A stretch of DNA of 64,000 nucleotides from Apilactobacillus apinorum (lineage in GTDB: Bacteria > Bacillota > Bacilli > Lactobacillales > Lactobacillaceae). Below, one piece after another: positions 9,892 through 17,873 of the stretch. The stretch covers positions 275,816 through 339,815 of the forward strand of contig NZ_KQ440396.1 in the NCBI RefSeq assembly GCF_001281175.1, in the 5' to 3' direction. Both the position numbers and the translations under genes were made by a program. How positions within the stretch are numbered: position 1 is the first letter of the stretch; the number at the start of each line of letters is the position of its first letter. Under the pieces are notes generated by a model. That model was not told the origin of the DNA, searched no databases, and saw only the letters and a list, made by a program, of their open reading frames with translations.

Positions 9892-10209
9892 TTATTCACC
9901 ACCCTTTTTCATTGATTTATTGATTGCATTAATAACTTTATAAAGTGCATTCTCGGTTGCAATTGAATGTAATCTAATATTTTCAATATCTACTAATTTA
10001 GATTGTTCTCTTGCAACGAAAAAATCATCTAACGGCATCTTTTTAACATCTTCAATCGGAATTTTTAATGTTTGCGCAATTTTTCGATAAATTAAACGTT
10101 TTTTAGCAACTTTAGTTATTCTTTTATAATCTAAGTCATCTTTATCTTCATCATAAAATCGACTATTTGACTCTTTGTAAAGTATTGACAGCGTATTGAA
10201 ACGCTTCAC
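9892..10209 (-). CDS. Tail assembly chaperone, second frame (T-like part)
   Basis: A 105-residue frame just upstream of the tape measure gene, overlapping the XkdN-like gene by 47 bases in another frame. This is the place and layout of the gpGT-type chaperone extension. The only in-frame start before the overlap is a GTG at 10209 without a well-placed ribosome site. It is more likely read by a +1 (or -2) frameshift from the XkdN-like gene, with the AAA-TAG end of that gene as a candidate slip site. Content: Lys-rich, helical, no enzyme motif. Independent coupled initiation remains possible. Confidence 0.6.
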   Translation of the reverse strand: MKRFNTLSILYKESNSRFYDEDKDDLDYKRITKVAKKRLIYRKIAQTLKIPIEDVKKMPLDDFFVAREQSKLVDIENIRLHSIATENALYKVINAINKSMKKGGE

Positions 10210-10795
10210 CTAAAATAGCACCAATCCCCTTATAATTGATTGGTCCAGATAAAAATTCCAAGACTTCTTCCATAACTTTCATGGTTAAACCAGAACCATC
10301 TTGGCATCGATCAAAGAATGATAATTGAACTTTTTTACTTTCACTATCTTGTAAAACTTCGTTACAAATATCTAACATGACTTTTTTAGTATTTAATCCA
10401 CCATTGTTCTTTCTAATTTCGTAAATTAAGCCAAAAGCAGTTCGATAATCAGGAAAATGTAAATTAATTTCCACTTTTTTATCTTCAGCATTTGTCATAT
10501 GAAGTGTTTTCTTCTTAAATTTAGCTGGTAAATCTTTATTTAATGATTCATAACTCATTTCAGGATCAACTAATGCATGTTTCATAGTTAAATCATATGC
10601 TTCAGCTATATCGTTTTCTTGGTTACCAATACTGGTCAAATCTAGAATATCTAATGCAACGGATGTTCCTGGATCTTGCACAGTAATCTTTTTAGATTGT
10701 GTCTTACCATCTTCCTTCCATTTAACATCAACTTTCTTTTGTCCTTGAATCATATTTTTTAAATCTAATTGTTCTTGTTCTGATTTTGTAGTCAT
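10163..10795 (-). CDS. XkdN-like tail assembly chaperone
   Basis: A 210-residue protein in the position of PBSX XkdN, between the tail tube and tape measure genes. Such proteins coat the tape measure until the tube assembles around it. It has an N-terminal acidic/Lys region, the VALDILDLTSIGNQ stretch and a helical C-terminus. The ATG has a TAAGGAGGAATTAAAGT ribosome site. It is separated from the tail tube gene by a terminator-like hairpin, so it is probably made in smaller amounts. Confidence 0.75.
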   Translation of the reverse strand: MTTKSEQEQLDLKNMIQGQKKVDVKWKEDGKTQSKKITVQDPGTSVALDILDLTSIGNQENDIAEAYDLTMKHALVDPEMSYESLNKDLPAKFKKKTLHMTNAEDKKVEINLHFPDYRTAFGLIYEIRKNNGGLNTKKVMLDICNEVLQDSESKKVQLSFFDRCQDGSGLTMKVMEEVLEFLSGPINYKGIGAILGEAFQYAVNTLQRVK

Positions 10796-10831
10796 ACTTT
10801 AATTCCTCCTTATTTTTTAAAAGTATGTATT

Positions 10832-10856
10832 AAAAAAGCACTCATTAAGAGTGCTT
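10832..10856 (-). terminator. Terminator between tail tube and chaperone genes
   Basis: On the minus strand an 8-bp perfect stem (AAGCACTC / GAGTGCTT) with a 5-base loop is followed by a T run. It lies after the tail tube gene inside the late operon and probably reduces read-through, so that the abundant tube and sheath proteins exceed the chaperones. Confidence 0.75.
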
Positions 10857-10863
10857 AAATATG

Positions 10864-11349
10864 TTAATCACTTAATAATTGTTGAACATTGTCTGATACA
10901 CCATCAAAGTCATTATCTACTTCTTTACTCAAGAAAGCATATGCTTTTTGCGCTTGGTTATTAGTCATTTCTTCTTGTGGCATACCTTGAATCACACAAT
11001 AAGTTCCAGTAGCAGTTTCACCAGTTGCATTATCAATATAAACTAAATTTGCTAATGGTTTACTACCTGTTGGAGCACTTGATTGTGCTTTACGCAATTT
11101 AGCAAAAATTACATCTTGAGGTGACCCAGCTAAAACGTTAACTGTAACAGTTCCACTTTTATCGCCTGATTGAAAGAAATGTGCTTTACTATCATAGTCA
11201 GAAGTATTTGTGAATTCTTGGGTAGCTCGTGCGAATGATGCAGCAGTACCATTAACCAAATCAGTACATTTATAAGTCATCCCATAAACATTCAAATATA
11301 ATGAACGTTCCTTAGCTGAATTAACATCATAATCTTTTTGAAATGCCAT
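10864..11349 (-). CDS. Tail tube protein (XkdM-like / DUF3277)
   Basis: A 161-residue protein of the length and position of contractile-phage tail tube proteins. It forms the inner tube through which DNA passes. It contains the GTAASFARATQEF and SGTVTVNVLAGSPQD stretches typical of beta-barrel tube subunits. It follows the sheath gene by 12 bases and has a strong AAGGAGGGATATGA ribosome site, consistent with high expression. A terminator follows it. Confidence 0.8.
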   Translation of the reverse strand: MAFQKDYDVNSAKERSLYLNVYGMTYKCTDLVNGTAASFARATQEFTNTSDYDSKAHFFQSGDKSGTVTVNVLAGSPQDVIFAKLRKAQSSAPTGSKPLANLVYIDNATGETATGTYCVIQGMPQEEMTNNQAQKAYAFLSKEVDNDFDGVSDNVQQLLSD

Positions 11350-11361
11350 TCATATCCCTCC

Positions 11362-12450
11362 TTATTCAACTAAATCTAAAGTGACATTGATTGACTCAAT
11401 TGAACTCATCACAGTAGCTTCAATTGATAAGCCATTGTAAGTTCTTGTTGATTTTTCAATATCACTAGTTTCTGCAAAACTCTTCTTGTTAACATCAGTT
11501 TGAGTATCTAAATAACCTTCACTGTACAGTCTTTGTGCAGTCATTTTGGCATTTTGATATAACAAATTAATTCCAGCATCATCTAAATGCATATGCTTAT
11601 TGTTATTGAGTAGTTTTTGTAAATCATATTGGAAAGCATCTTTAACGATCTTAGTATTAATGAATTCATCAGCCCAATTACTACCAAATGTCATTCCAGA
11701 TAACATCATCATGTCATCAGCCTTATCAATGACTACTGAACCATTTTTTGCATTGATAGCATCAATATCTTCTTGTGCTAAATTAGGATCTTCAACAAAT
11801 TCAGATAAATTACCAATCTTCATTAAATCAATTGGTGCATTCATGGTTGCGTAAGTTGCTACTTGAATGTTGGGTAAATGCCCATCTGTTTGCACAATTG
11901 CATAAACTGGGTTAAGTTTTGTGCTAGTCATGGGTTGATTTTGACTAGAATATGCTTGCAAGTTATTGAATGCTTCAACTGAATTTAATTGAGCGACTAA
12001 TAATGCGTTTTGTGTGTTATATAAGTAATCTGATACTGCTTCTAAGTCTTTTTCAGCTAAATTATCAGTAACTACATAGTTAAATCCATCATTAACTGCT
12101 TGACTAAGTGCATATACATAACGATTAGTATCAGATGTGCTTACACTTGCTCCAGAAGAAGTTGGAGTTGCACTAGCATTTGCTGTTTTAGCCACATCAT
12201 TTTGTGGAGCAGAAATGACTTCGACCACTCCACGAAAATCTGGTACCTCAAAAGCTTTTTCAACTAATTTATAAACACTGGTAGTTTCATCAAATTTTGT
12301 TGAAACATCATCACTAATGCCGAAAACATCGATATGAGCTTTGTCATCATTGCCACTAGTTAGCACAGCAACCGATTGTTTGTAATTAGTTAACTGCATT
12401 TTTGACAACTTGAGATGTATTTTTACGTCTGACATTGTTTTTAATGCCAT
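11362..12450 (-). CDS. Tail sheath protein (DUF3383 type)
   Basis: A 362-residue protein of the DUF3383 family, which replaces the longer XkdK-type sheath in some contractile phages and is expected to form the contractile outer tail. It shows the family-like N-terminus (SDVKIHLKLSKMQLT), a central Gly/Asp-containing region with LMKIGNLSEFV, and a C-terminal SIEATVMSSIESINVTLDL strand that would embrace the next subunit. An AAGGAGGAATAAT ribosome site precedes the ATG. The tube gene follows directly. Confidence 0.75.
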   Translation of the reverse strand: MALKTMSDVKIHLKLSKMQLTNYKQSVAVLTSGNDDKAHIDVFGISDDVSTKFDETTSVYKLVEKAFEVPDFRGVVEVISAPQNDVAKTANASATPTSSGASVSTSDTNRYVYALSQAVNDGFNYVVTDNLAEKDLEAVSDYLYNTQNALLVAQLNSVEAFNNLQAYSSQNQPMTSTKLNPVYAIVQTDGHLPNIQVATYATMNAPIDLMKIGNLSEFVEDPNLAQEDIDAINAKNGSVVIDKADDMMMLSGMTFGSNWADEFINTKIVKDAFQYDLQKLLNNNKHMHLDDAGINLLYQNAKMTAQRLYSEGYLDTQTDVNKKSFAETSDIEKSTRTYNGLSIEATVMSSIESINVTLDLVE

Positions 12451-12451
12451 A

Positions 12452-12919
12452 TTATTCCTCCTTGTAATTCAAACGGGCATCTTTAAGAATTCCGCCTTGC
12501 GTAAAATCTTCTTCATGGTGTCTAACATCCAAAGTTAAATCATATCCACCATCATAAATAGTCATATTTTCTATATATGATGCTGTTGATGGATTAGCTT
12601 CAATATTAATTACACCAATACCCTGTTTTTTTAATTCATATGTTGGTTGTTGCATAAAGAACAATCTCTGAATATAACTTAATAAGCTATAATATTGCTT
12701 TTGATCATCTGTAACTGCTTTAATTTGTACTTTTAAATTAAAATGGTCAGATACTGGATCAAAATCAACTTGAATAAATGGATCAGGTACATCAATGGCA
12801 AAATAAGGATAATTAGGACGTCTACCAGCAATATTATTTTGAACAACATCTATATCTTTATATTTTTTAATCTGTTCAATTAAAACTCTTGCTACAAATG
12901 TTGAAACACTATCACTCAT
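12452..12919 (-). CDS. Tail terminator / neck protein
   Basis: A 155-residue protein in the slot of the neck/tail terminator (gp12- or LIC_12616-like, XkdJ position) between head closure and sheath genes. Features: RVLIEQIKKYKD near the N-terminus, then a PYFAIDVPDPFIQVDF stretch and YDLTLDVRHHEEDF near the C-terminus, typical of the beta-sheet face of terminator proteins. The ATG shares bases with the stop of the upstream gene. The role is assigned mostly by gene order. Confidence 0.6.
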   Translation of the reverse strand: MSDSVSTFVARVLIEQIKKYKDIDVVQNNIAGRRPNYPYFAIDVPDPFIQVDFDPVSDHFNLKVQIKAVTDDQKQYYSLLSYIQRLFFMQQPTYELKKQGIGVINIEANPSTASYIENMTIYDGGYDLTLDVRHHEEDFTQGGILKDARLNYKEE

Positions 12920-13269
12920 TAATCATCAATCCTTTTTATTGTATAAAAAAAGAGCTTTGGTAATACCTTAGCTCGTCCCGTTACTTTATATTCTCCATCT
13001 TCTGATTTTACTTGATCTTCTTTGGTAAAATCCCCATGTCTTGAAATCCAATATAGTGTGTCGGTAGAATACTGACCACCATCCATACTTGGAAATGTCA
13101 TATTAGGATTTTGTGAATTAACAATTGGCTCATTTACTTGTAATGATTCTTGACTGGTTTTAATGGGATAACCAGCATCATCATAACCATTTTGTGAATG
13201 TTTAGTAATTGTTAATGGCTGTTTAAGTCTATTAAACATAAATTTATATGCGCCAAATGTTTGAATCAT
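12919..13269 (-). CDS. Head closure / head-tail adaptor protein
   Basis: A 116-residue protein located between the capsid and sheath genes, where phages place the head-closure ring subunit (SPP1 gp16/XkdH type). It contains a TDTLYWISRHGDFTKED segment and a GEYKVTGRAKVL strand-rich end, fitting a small beta-barrel adaptor. The ribosome site is AAGGTGAATAGTT. No enzyme motif is seen; the assignment rests on order and size. Confidence 0.55.
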   Translation of the reverse strand: MIQTFGAYKFMFNRLKQPLTITKHSQNGYDDAGYPIKTSQESLQVNEPIVNSQNPNMTFPSMDGGQYSTDTLYWISRHGDFTKEDQVKSEDGEYKVTGRAKVLPKLFFYTIKRIDD

Positions 13270-13271
13270 AA

Positions 13272-13598
13272 CTATTCACCTTGATTGGAATTAATTTTTA
13301 CAGAAGCACCATCATTAGTTCCTTGTGCAGTAACATTATCCACTTTTGCTTCACCATTTACAGTAAAACCTGGAACTGCTACTAATGTTGAAACAAAATG
13401 ATTAGTTTCTTCATTGAATTTACCTACATAATATTCACCATTTACAACAGTATCACCAGATTCACGACCTGTGATATCAACATCATTAGCATCTGTACCT
13501 AAGAATAATAAATTATCCTTATTAAATTTTGTTACATCAGGTGCAACAAATACACCATTTTCATTTTTTACTCCATTTACAATTGCAGCTTTTAACAT
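13272..13598 (-). CDS. Small phage structural protein of unknown role
   Basis: A 108-residue acidic protein with many Asn, Asp and Gly and no Cys. It begins LKAAIVNGVKNENGVFVAPD. The strong ribosome site (TAGGAGGAATTTTTA) and its location inside the head-tail joining cluster suggest a structural or decoration role. I do not recognise the family. Confidence 0.5.
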   Translation of the reverse strand: MLKAAIVNGVKNENGVFVAPDVTKFNKDNLLFLGTDANDVDITGRESGDTVVNGEYYVGKFNEETNHFVSTLVAVPGFTVNGEAKVDNVTAQGTNDGASVKINSNQGE

Positions 13599-13610
13599 TA
13601 AAAATTCCTC

Positions 13611-14201
13611 CTATTTTTTTATTACCATGTACGTAATTGAATTACGTAATCTTTTTGTGTCAATCAAAGGATTATTAAATCCTTTCCTATTTTCAGTTAG
13701 TGGTGCATTTTTAGGATCGCTAAAATTATCTAGCGTCTTTTGCATATCAGAAACCATTTGTTCACCTAAAACCTTGTAAACATCTTTGGGCGTTTTTCTT
13801 TCCATTAAAATATCCATTACACAATCATTTAACAAAGATGTCCAATTATCTTGATAATGATCTTGAGTGTAACGAATAAATGGTCTAGATGGTATATCAA
13901 CACTCTTTTTAAGCACAAACATTACTTTGAAACCATATGGTTGACTATCATCATCAATTCCTAGAGCATGACCACGCCTATATAAGCCCACTATTTCACT
14001 TGTTTTACGACCTTGGGCGTTGCCAGTTGGAATTACCAAATATGGATATTTTTTAGATTGAATATGCTTTCCCATTTCTTGAACTAGAGCAATCATATTT
14101 AAAAAATCGTTATCAGCTGGGATCCCAACAATTACTTGATGTGCATTAAGCTCATTTAAGGCGTTTCTTGCATTTACAAGATGATTAATATTTGTTGTCA
14201 T
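13611..14201 (-). CDS. HK97 gp10-like / virion morphogenesis protein
   Basis: A 196-residue protein resembling the gp10-like or Mu gpG-like neck/tail completion proteins. Typical signs are IPSRPFIRYT in the middle and the PLIDTKRLRNSITY motif near the C-terminus. It probably acts at the head-tail joint. Its ATG overlaps the stop of the connector gene (ATGA), indicating coupled translation. It is somewhat longer than HK97 gp10 because of an N-terminal region containing HALGIDDDSQPYGF. Confidence 0.65.
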   Translation of the reverse strand: MTTNINHLVNARNALNELNAHQVIVGIPADNDFLNMIALVQEMGKHIQSKKYPYLVIPTGNAQGRKTSEIVGLYRRGHALGIDDDSQPYGFKVMFVLKKSVDIPSRPFIRYTQDHYQDNWTSLLNDCVMDILMERKTPKDVYKVLGEQMVSDMQKTLDNFSDPKNAPLTENRKGFNNPLIDTKRLRNSITYMVIKK

Positions 14202-14530
14202 AACAACATAAAGCTCCCATCCCCACCATTACCATAATTTTGAACGGTGGTTAGATATTGATTTAAATATGGATCATTGCTAGTTTTATCGGAAACGGTT
14301 TCGCTAACTCCTAACATTGAACTAGAAGTTACACCACCATAATTCATAAAGTAATCAACGTATAATAGATGCTTAGCATATTCAGTTACAGCTGTATCAA
14401 AAGCAATGTCAACCACACTATCATTTTTAGTCTGTAATGTAGCTCTTTTTATCGCGTTATTAACATGACTCTCACTAAAATCTTGAAACATTTCTATATC
14501 ATCGGTTACATCATTAATTGAAACAGTCAT
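14198..14530 (-). CDS. Head-tail connector protein (DUF4054-like)
   Basis: A 110-residue protein directly after the major capsid gene. It is helical (VNNAIKRATLQTKND, AVTEYAKHLLYVDYF) and has the short C-terminal GNGGDGSFMLL tail seen in gp6/gp15-type head completion proteins and DUF4054 proteins. It should form the ring between portal and tail. The ribosome site is CAGGTGATTAA. Confidence 0.65.
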   Translation of the reverse strand: MTVSINDVTDDIEMFQDFSESHVNNAIKRATLQTKNDSVVDIAFDTAVTEYAKHLLYVDYFMNYGGVTSSSMLGVSETVSDKTSNDPYLNQYLTTVQNYGNGGDGSFMLL

Positions 14531-14542
14531 TTAATCACCTGA

Positions 14543-15706
14543 TTATGATTTTTTAGCAGATGAGCCAGAACTGGATGAACTAGAACTAGAATTTGAACCT
14601 TTACCAGTGTTACTTGATGAATCATCAATTGGATTTGAGGCTTTATCACGGTTTGCTTGGAATGAAGCCACATTATTGATTACATACACGCCATCAATCA
14701 TTTCAAAGGATGGAATTAATTGTTGTGATGCACGAATCTTCTTATTAACTGGATCTCTAGTTAAATAAGTAGTAATTGCAACACCATCTGTAACTGATAC
14801 ATCAACATCTTGTGCTGAAAGTAAGTCTGCTTGTTCAGGTGTAGTTGAGAAGTAAGTACTACCTAAATCACCATCTGGCATAATAATAACTTGACCATCT
14901 TCAATATACTTATGCATTTGACCATCATAACCAAGATATTGTTTATCATATGTTTGCACTGCTAATCCTAAATCACTTAGATAACTATTAATCATGGAGT
15001 TAGATACACTAACAGCACCACTATTAATAGCAGGATTTAAAATTGTTTGTTTTACTTTGTCGTTTGATTGCAATGCACGATAAGTAACTGTATTCATTAA
15101 GATTCTTGTTGGTGTTAAACCAGAATCAGCATTAATAGTGTCCATAGCTACTTGAATATCATTATATGGGTTAGATTTATCATCTGTCCAAAGAGTGTCA
15201 GAATTGTTGATATGTGATTGCTTCATTTGATAATCAACATCCATTTGAACACCATTGCTTCGGAGATTAATCTTACCAGTCTTTAGCATATTTAATCGCA
15301 TTAATTCTGCAGTGGTTTGAGCACCTTTAATTAAATTATCTGTATCTTGAAATACGTGATTTAATAATGCGTCTTTTTGTGCATCAGTACCGCTTGCTTG
15401 CACTCTTAACAATTGTTGTCTAGTTTTTTCATCAATATAAAAGCTATCTTTTGAATATTGAGTATTAGTGGATATTTTTTGTAATCCAGAACGGTCTCTA
15501 ATATGAGATTCTGTATCAAAACTGGATAAAGCTAATGGTGCTACCGCAGTATTTTGGCCACGATACCATTCTACTTGACTGTCTGTTTGAACTTTTTGTG
15601 GAAATAATACTTCACCAATTAAAGGTTCTCCTGTATTAGCTTGATTTGTCCAGTGATCAACAATGTTAGAAGAATCAATATCACTGAAAATATTTTCTGA
15701 ATCCAT
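14543..15706 (-). CDS. Major capsid protein (phage capsid protein E family)
   Basis: A 387-residue HK97-fold capsid subunit of the gpE type. Supporting segments are GEVLFPQKVQTDSQVEWYRGQN near the N-terminus, LNMLKTGKINL in the E-loop/P-domain region, the ILMNTVTYRAL stretch and DPVNKKIRASQQLIPSFE near the C-terminus. It lies after the scaffold and decoration genes and has a perfect AAGGAGGAAACATAA ribosome site. The last ~30 residues are an unusual Ser-rich, low-complexity tail ending in SSAKKS that goes beyond the family fold. Confidence 0.88.
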   Translation of the reverse strand: MDSENIFSDIDSSNIVDHWTNQANTGEPLIGEVLFPQKVQTDSQVEWYRGQNTAVAPLALSSFDTESHIRDRSGLQKISTNTQYSKDSFYIDEKTRQQLLRVQASGTDAQKDALLNHVFQDTDNLIKGAQTTAELMRLNMLKTGKINLRSNGVQMDVDYQMKQSHINNSDTLWTDDKSNPYNDIQVAMDTINADSGLTPTRILMNTVTYRALQSNDKVKQTILNPAINSGAVSVSNSMINSYLSDLGLAVQTYDKQYLGYDGQMHKYIEDGQVIIMPDGDLGSTYFSTTPEQADLLSAQDVDVSVTDGVAITTYLTRDPVNKKIRASQQLIPSFEMIDGVYVINNVASFQANRDKASNPIDDSSSNTGKGSNSSSSSSSSGSSAKKS

Positions 15707-15719
15707 TTATGTTTCCTCC

Positions 15720-16079
15720 TTATTTCTTTAAAAATGTAATGTTTGATAATGCTTTTTTAGCATCATCACTAATAGGTGGAATCTTATTTTCATTAATGTA
15801 ACCTTCAACAAGTACGGTTCCATTGCCGTTACCATCAGTTACATCAACATCATGTAATAAAATTCCTTGTGCAGTAGAATCATTTGCAACATTCAAGTTT
15901 GCATTTTCATCATCAGCCAACTTGTTAGGCCCGCCAACCGGTGTACCAGCAGGAACAATTTTCTTGCCGTTTGCACAATCAACATTTGAATCAGTAATAA
16001 TTACGTTTAAACCGACTTTGTTGGCAGTATTTGCAAGTATTGTATTTTCAACAGTTAAATTAGTAATATCAACTGACAT
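15720..16079 (-). CDS. Putative head decoration protein
   Basis: A 119-residue protein between scaffold and major capsid, the usual place of lambda gpD-like or head-fibre proteins that bind the outside of the shell. The KKIVPAGTPVGG motif followed by AQGILLHDVDVTDGNGNGTVLVEGYIN is typical of these proteins (a Gly-rich beta domain). The ribosome site is AAGGAGTGAATTAA. Confidence 0.75.
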   Translation of the reverse strand: MSVDITNLTVENTILANTANKVGLNVIITDSNVDCANGKKIVPAGTPVGGPNKLADDENANLNVANDSTAQGILLHDVDVTDGNGNGTVLVEGYINENKIPPISDDAKKALSNITFLKK

Positions 16080-16091
16080 TTAATTCACTCC

Positions 16092-16724
16092 TTATTTAAA
16101 ATAATGATTTTCTTTATGAGTATGGTTTTGCTTAGCTAAGCGAGCACCAACAGACTCTGTTTTATTGTGTACTTTAGAGCCATTTGTCTTTGGTGGGTTG
16201 CCTTTAAGCAAATCTGCCTTTAAATGCTTCTTTAAACGATTGGTGTAACGAGATAACCAATCAATATTAGACTTAGTTGTATCTGCATCAGAAGTTACAA
16301 TATGCTTAATATCTGAACTATTTAATTCAATACCAGCATCTTTAGCCATACCGCGTGCTGTATCTTGCATATGATACTTAGCAAGTTCCTTTTTACTTTC
16401 CTCAGCTTCTTTTTTAGCTTGGTCTAAAAGAAACTTATTTTTTTGATCGACAGACATTTTTTCAAGCTTTTTGGCATTATCAGTTTTTTCTTGCCATTGT
16501 GCTTTCTTATCTTCGACAATTTTTTTCAAATCATCTTCTGTATAAGTTTTTCCAGAGCCAGTTTTACTGTCATTTTGTTTTTGACTATTATCACTTGAAT
16601 CTGGATTACCTTTACCATCTGCTCCATCGTTTGGATCAGTATTTTTGCCATCTTCAGCTGAATTATCTTCAGAGCCATCAGCAAAATATTGTAAATCCAT
16701 GCCTAATTTATCTTTTGTTTCCAT
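16092..16724 (-). CDS. Phage scaffold protein
   Basis: A 210-residue, highly charged protein. It has an N-terminal MDLQYFADGSEDN signature typical of minor structural/scaffold proteins (DUF4355-like), a low-complexity Asp/Asn/Ser region (about 15-60), a long Lys/Glu coiled coil (about 65-125) and a basic C-terminus for capsid binding. It would guide shell assembly and then leave. The ribosome site is TTGGAGGCGTAAAT. Confidence 0.82.
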   Translation of the reverse strand: METKDKLGMDLQYFADGSEDNSAEDGKNTDPNDGADGKGNPDSSDNSQKQNDSKTGSGKTYTEDDLKKIVEDKKAQWQEKTDNAKKLEKMSVDQKNKFLLDQAKKEAEESKKELAKYHMQDTARGMAKDAGIELNSSDIKHIVTSDADTTKSNIDWLSRYTNRLKKHLKADLLKGNPPKTNGSKVHNKTESVGARLAKQNHTHKENHYFK

Positions 16725-16791
16725 ATTTACGCCTCCAATTTAGATTAAGTAGCTTTTAATGACATCACTTTGTTGGTCATTTTGCGTACAA

Positions 16792-16823
16792 AAAAAGCAA
16801 CCTAATATTAATTAGATTGCTTG
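16792..16823 (-). terminator. Terminator-like hairpin between MuF and scaffold genes
   Basis: On the minus strand an imperfect long stem (AAGCAATCTAAT pairing with ATTAGGTTGCTT) is followed by seven T. It lies inside the late operon just after the MuF-type gene. A second small inverted repeat, AATGAC / GTCATT, lies nearby at about 16757-16781. It may tune head-gene expression. Confidence 0.7.
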
Positions 16824-16830
16824 AATATAT

Positions 16831-17871
16831 TTAATTTGGATCAAATGCTAAATTGCTATCACCATCATGTGGAATTAAATAACAATAACAGTTCGGATGA
16901 GTATCTTGTGGAATTTCAGGTGCATCATCAATGGACCATGGCCCTTGATTAGATAAATCAACGCAATAATCACAAGCAGAAGGTTCGTGATGCAAATCAA
17001 CAGTTGTAATATTGGACGTTCTATAAGTAATTTTGTTTACTATATTAACTAGTCTGGAGCTTTCCGTTCTGATAAGCCTTTGAGCATTATATTCAGTTTG
17101 CTTAATACGGTCAGCGATTGATTTTTTGGGATTAAATTGATTCTTATTAGTGTGTTTAATCAACATATCTTTTAAATCATCTAAACTCATATTATGCCTA
17201 ATATGCTGATTAACTAAATTCTCAACATCATTAGTCATTTCATCCGATTTATTCCACAAATTATTGGACCATAACTTAGTATTTTTGTCCTCAGTAACCA
17301 GAGTTTTACCTGTTTTAACATTAATTCCTGTATTGTAATGTAAACCATTTAATCCCAACGAATTTCTAATATTATTAATCCCTGCATCCGCTGAATTGTC
17401 TATTTTTGCAAAAATCAACTTAGAAATATCTCTAAATTTTGATGATACCTTAGCCAAATGTTGAATTTGTGATGTAACTGTTTGTGTTTCATGAGTGGTA
17501 ATAATATCTTTTTGTTTATCGGTTAAATAAACCAAAGTCATTGCGATTATTGCATTTAACATTGCCCCATGATTCATACCAGCTTTAACTCCTAAAACTT
17601 TGACACGCTGTTGTGCGTCATAACTTAAATCATTAACATTTAAATCATTCAATAGTTGCTGAAATTGTTGCTTATCCCAACTATTAATCATTGCATTGGC
17701 CTGACTAACTGTTAGCTCATTATCAACAGCATAACGATTAAAAAATTGTGTTAGATATTGTTCAATCATCCCAATTGTACTGTTATTTAACATGTCCAAA
17801 GTGTCATTAGTATTTTTATCATTTTGAATTAACTGATTGATACGATTATCAACTGTTTTAGATAAATCCAT
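16831..17871 (-). CDS. Minor head protein, SPP1 gp7 / MuF type
   Basis: A 346-residue head morphogenesis protein that binds the portal and may be ejected with DNA. The C-terminal MuF domain is clear: ADRIKQTEYNAQRLIRTESS (about 252-271), then SACDYCVDLSNQGPW and DTHPNCYCYLIP with the Cys pairs and HPNC motif. It follows the portal gene with a two-base gap and a GGTGATTAGCA ribosome site. Confidence 0.88.
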   Translation of the reverse strand: MDLSKTVDNRINQLIQNDKNTNDTLDMLNNSTIGMIEQYLTQFFNRYAVDNELTVSQANAMINSWDKQQFQQLLNDLNVNDLSYDAQQRVKVLGVKAGMNHGAMLNAIIAMTLVYLTDKQKDIITTHETQTVTSQIQHLAKVSSKFRDISKLIFAKIDNSADAGINNIRNSLGLNGLHYNTGINVKTGKTLVTEDKNTKLWSNNLWNKSDEMTNDVENLVNQHIRHNMSLDDLKDMLIKHTNKNQFNPKKSIADRIKQTEYNAQRLIRTESSRLVNIVNKITYRTSNITTVDLHHEPSACDYCVDLSNQGPWSIDDAPEIPQDTHPNCYCYLIPHDGDSNLAFDPN

Positions 17872-17873
17872 TG

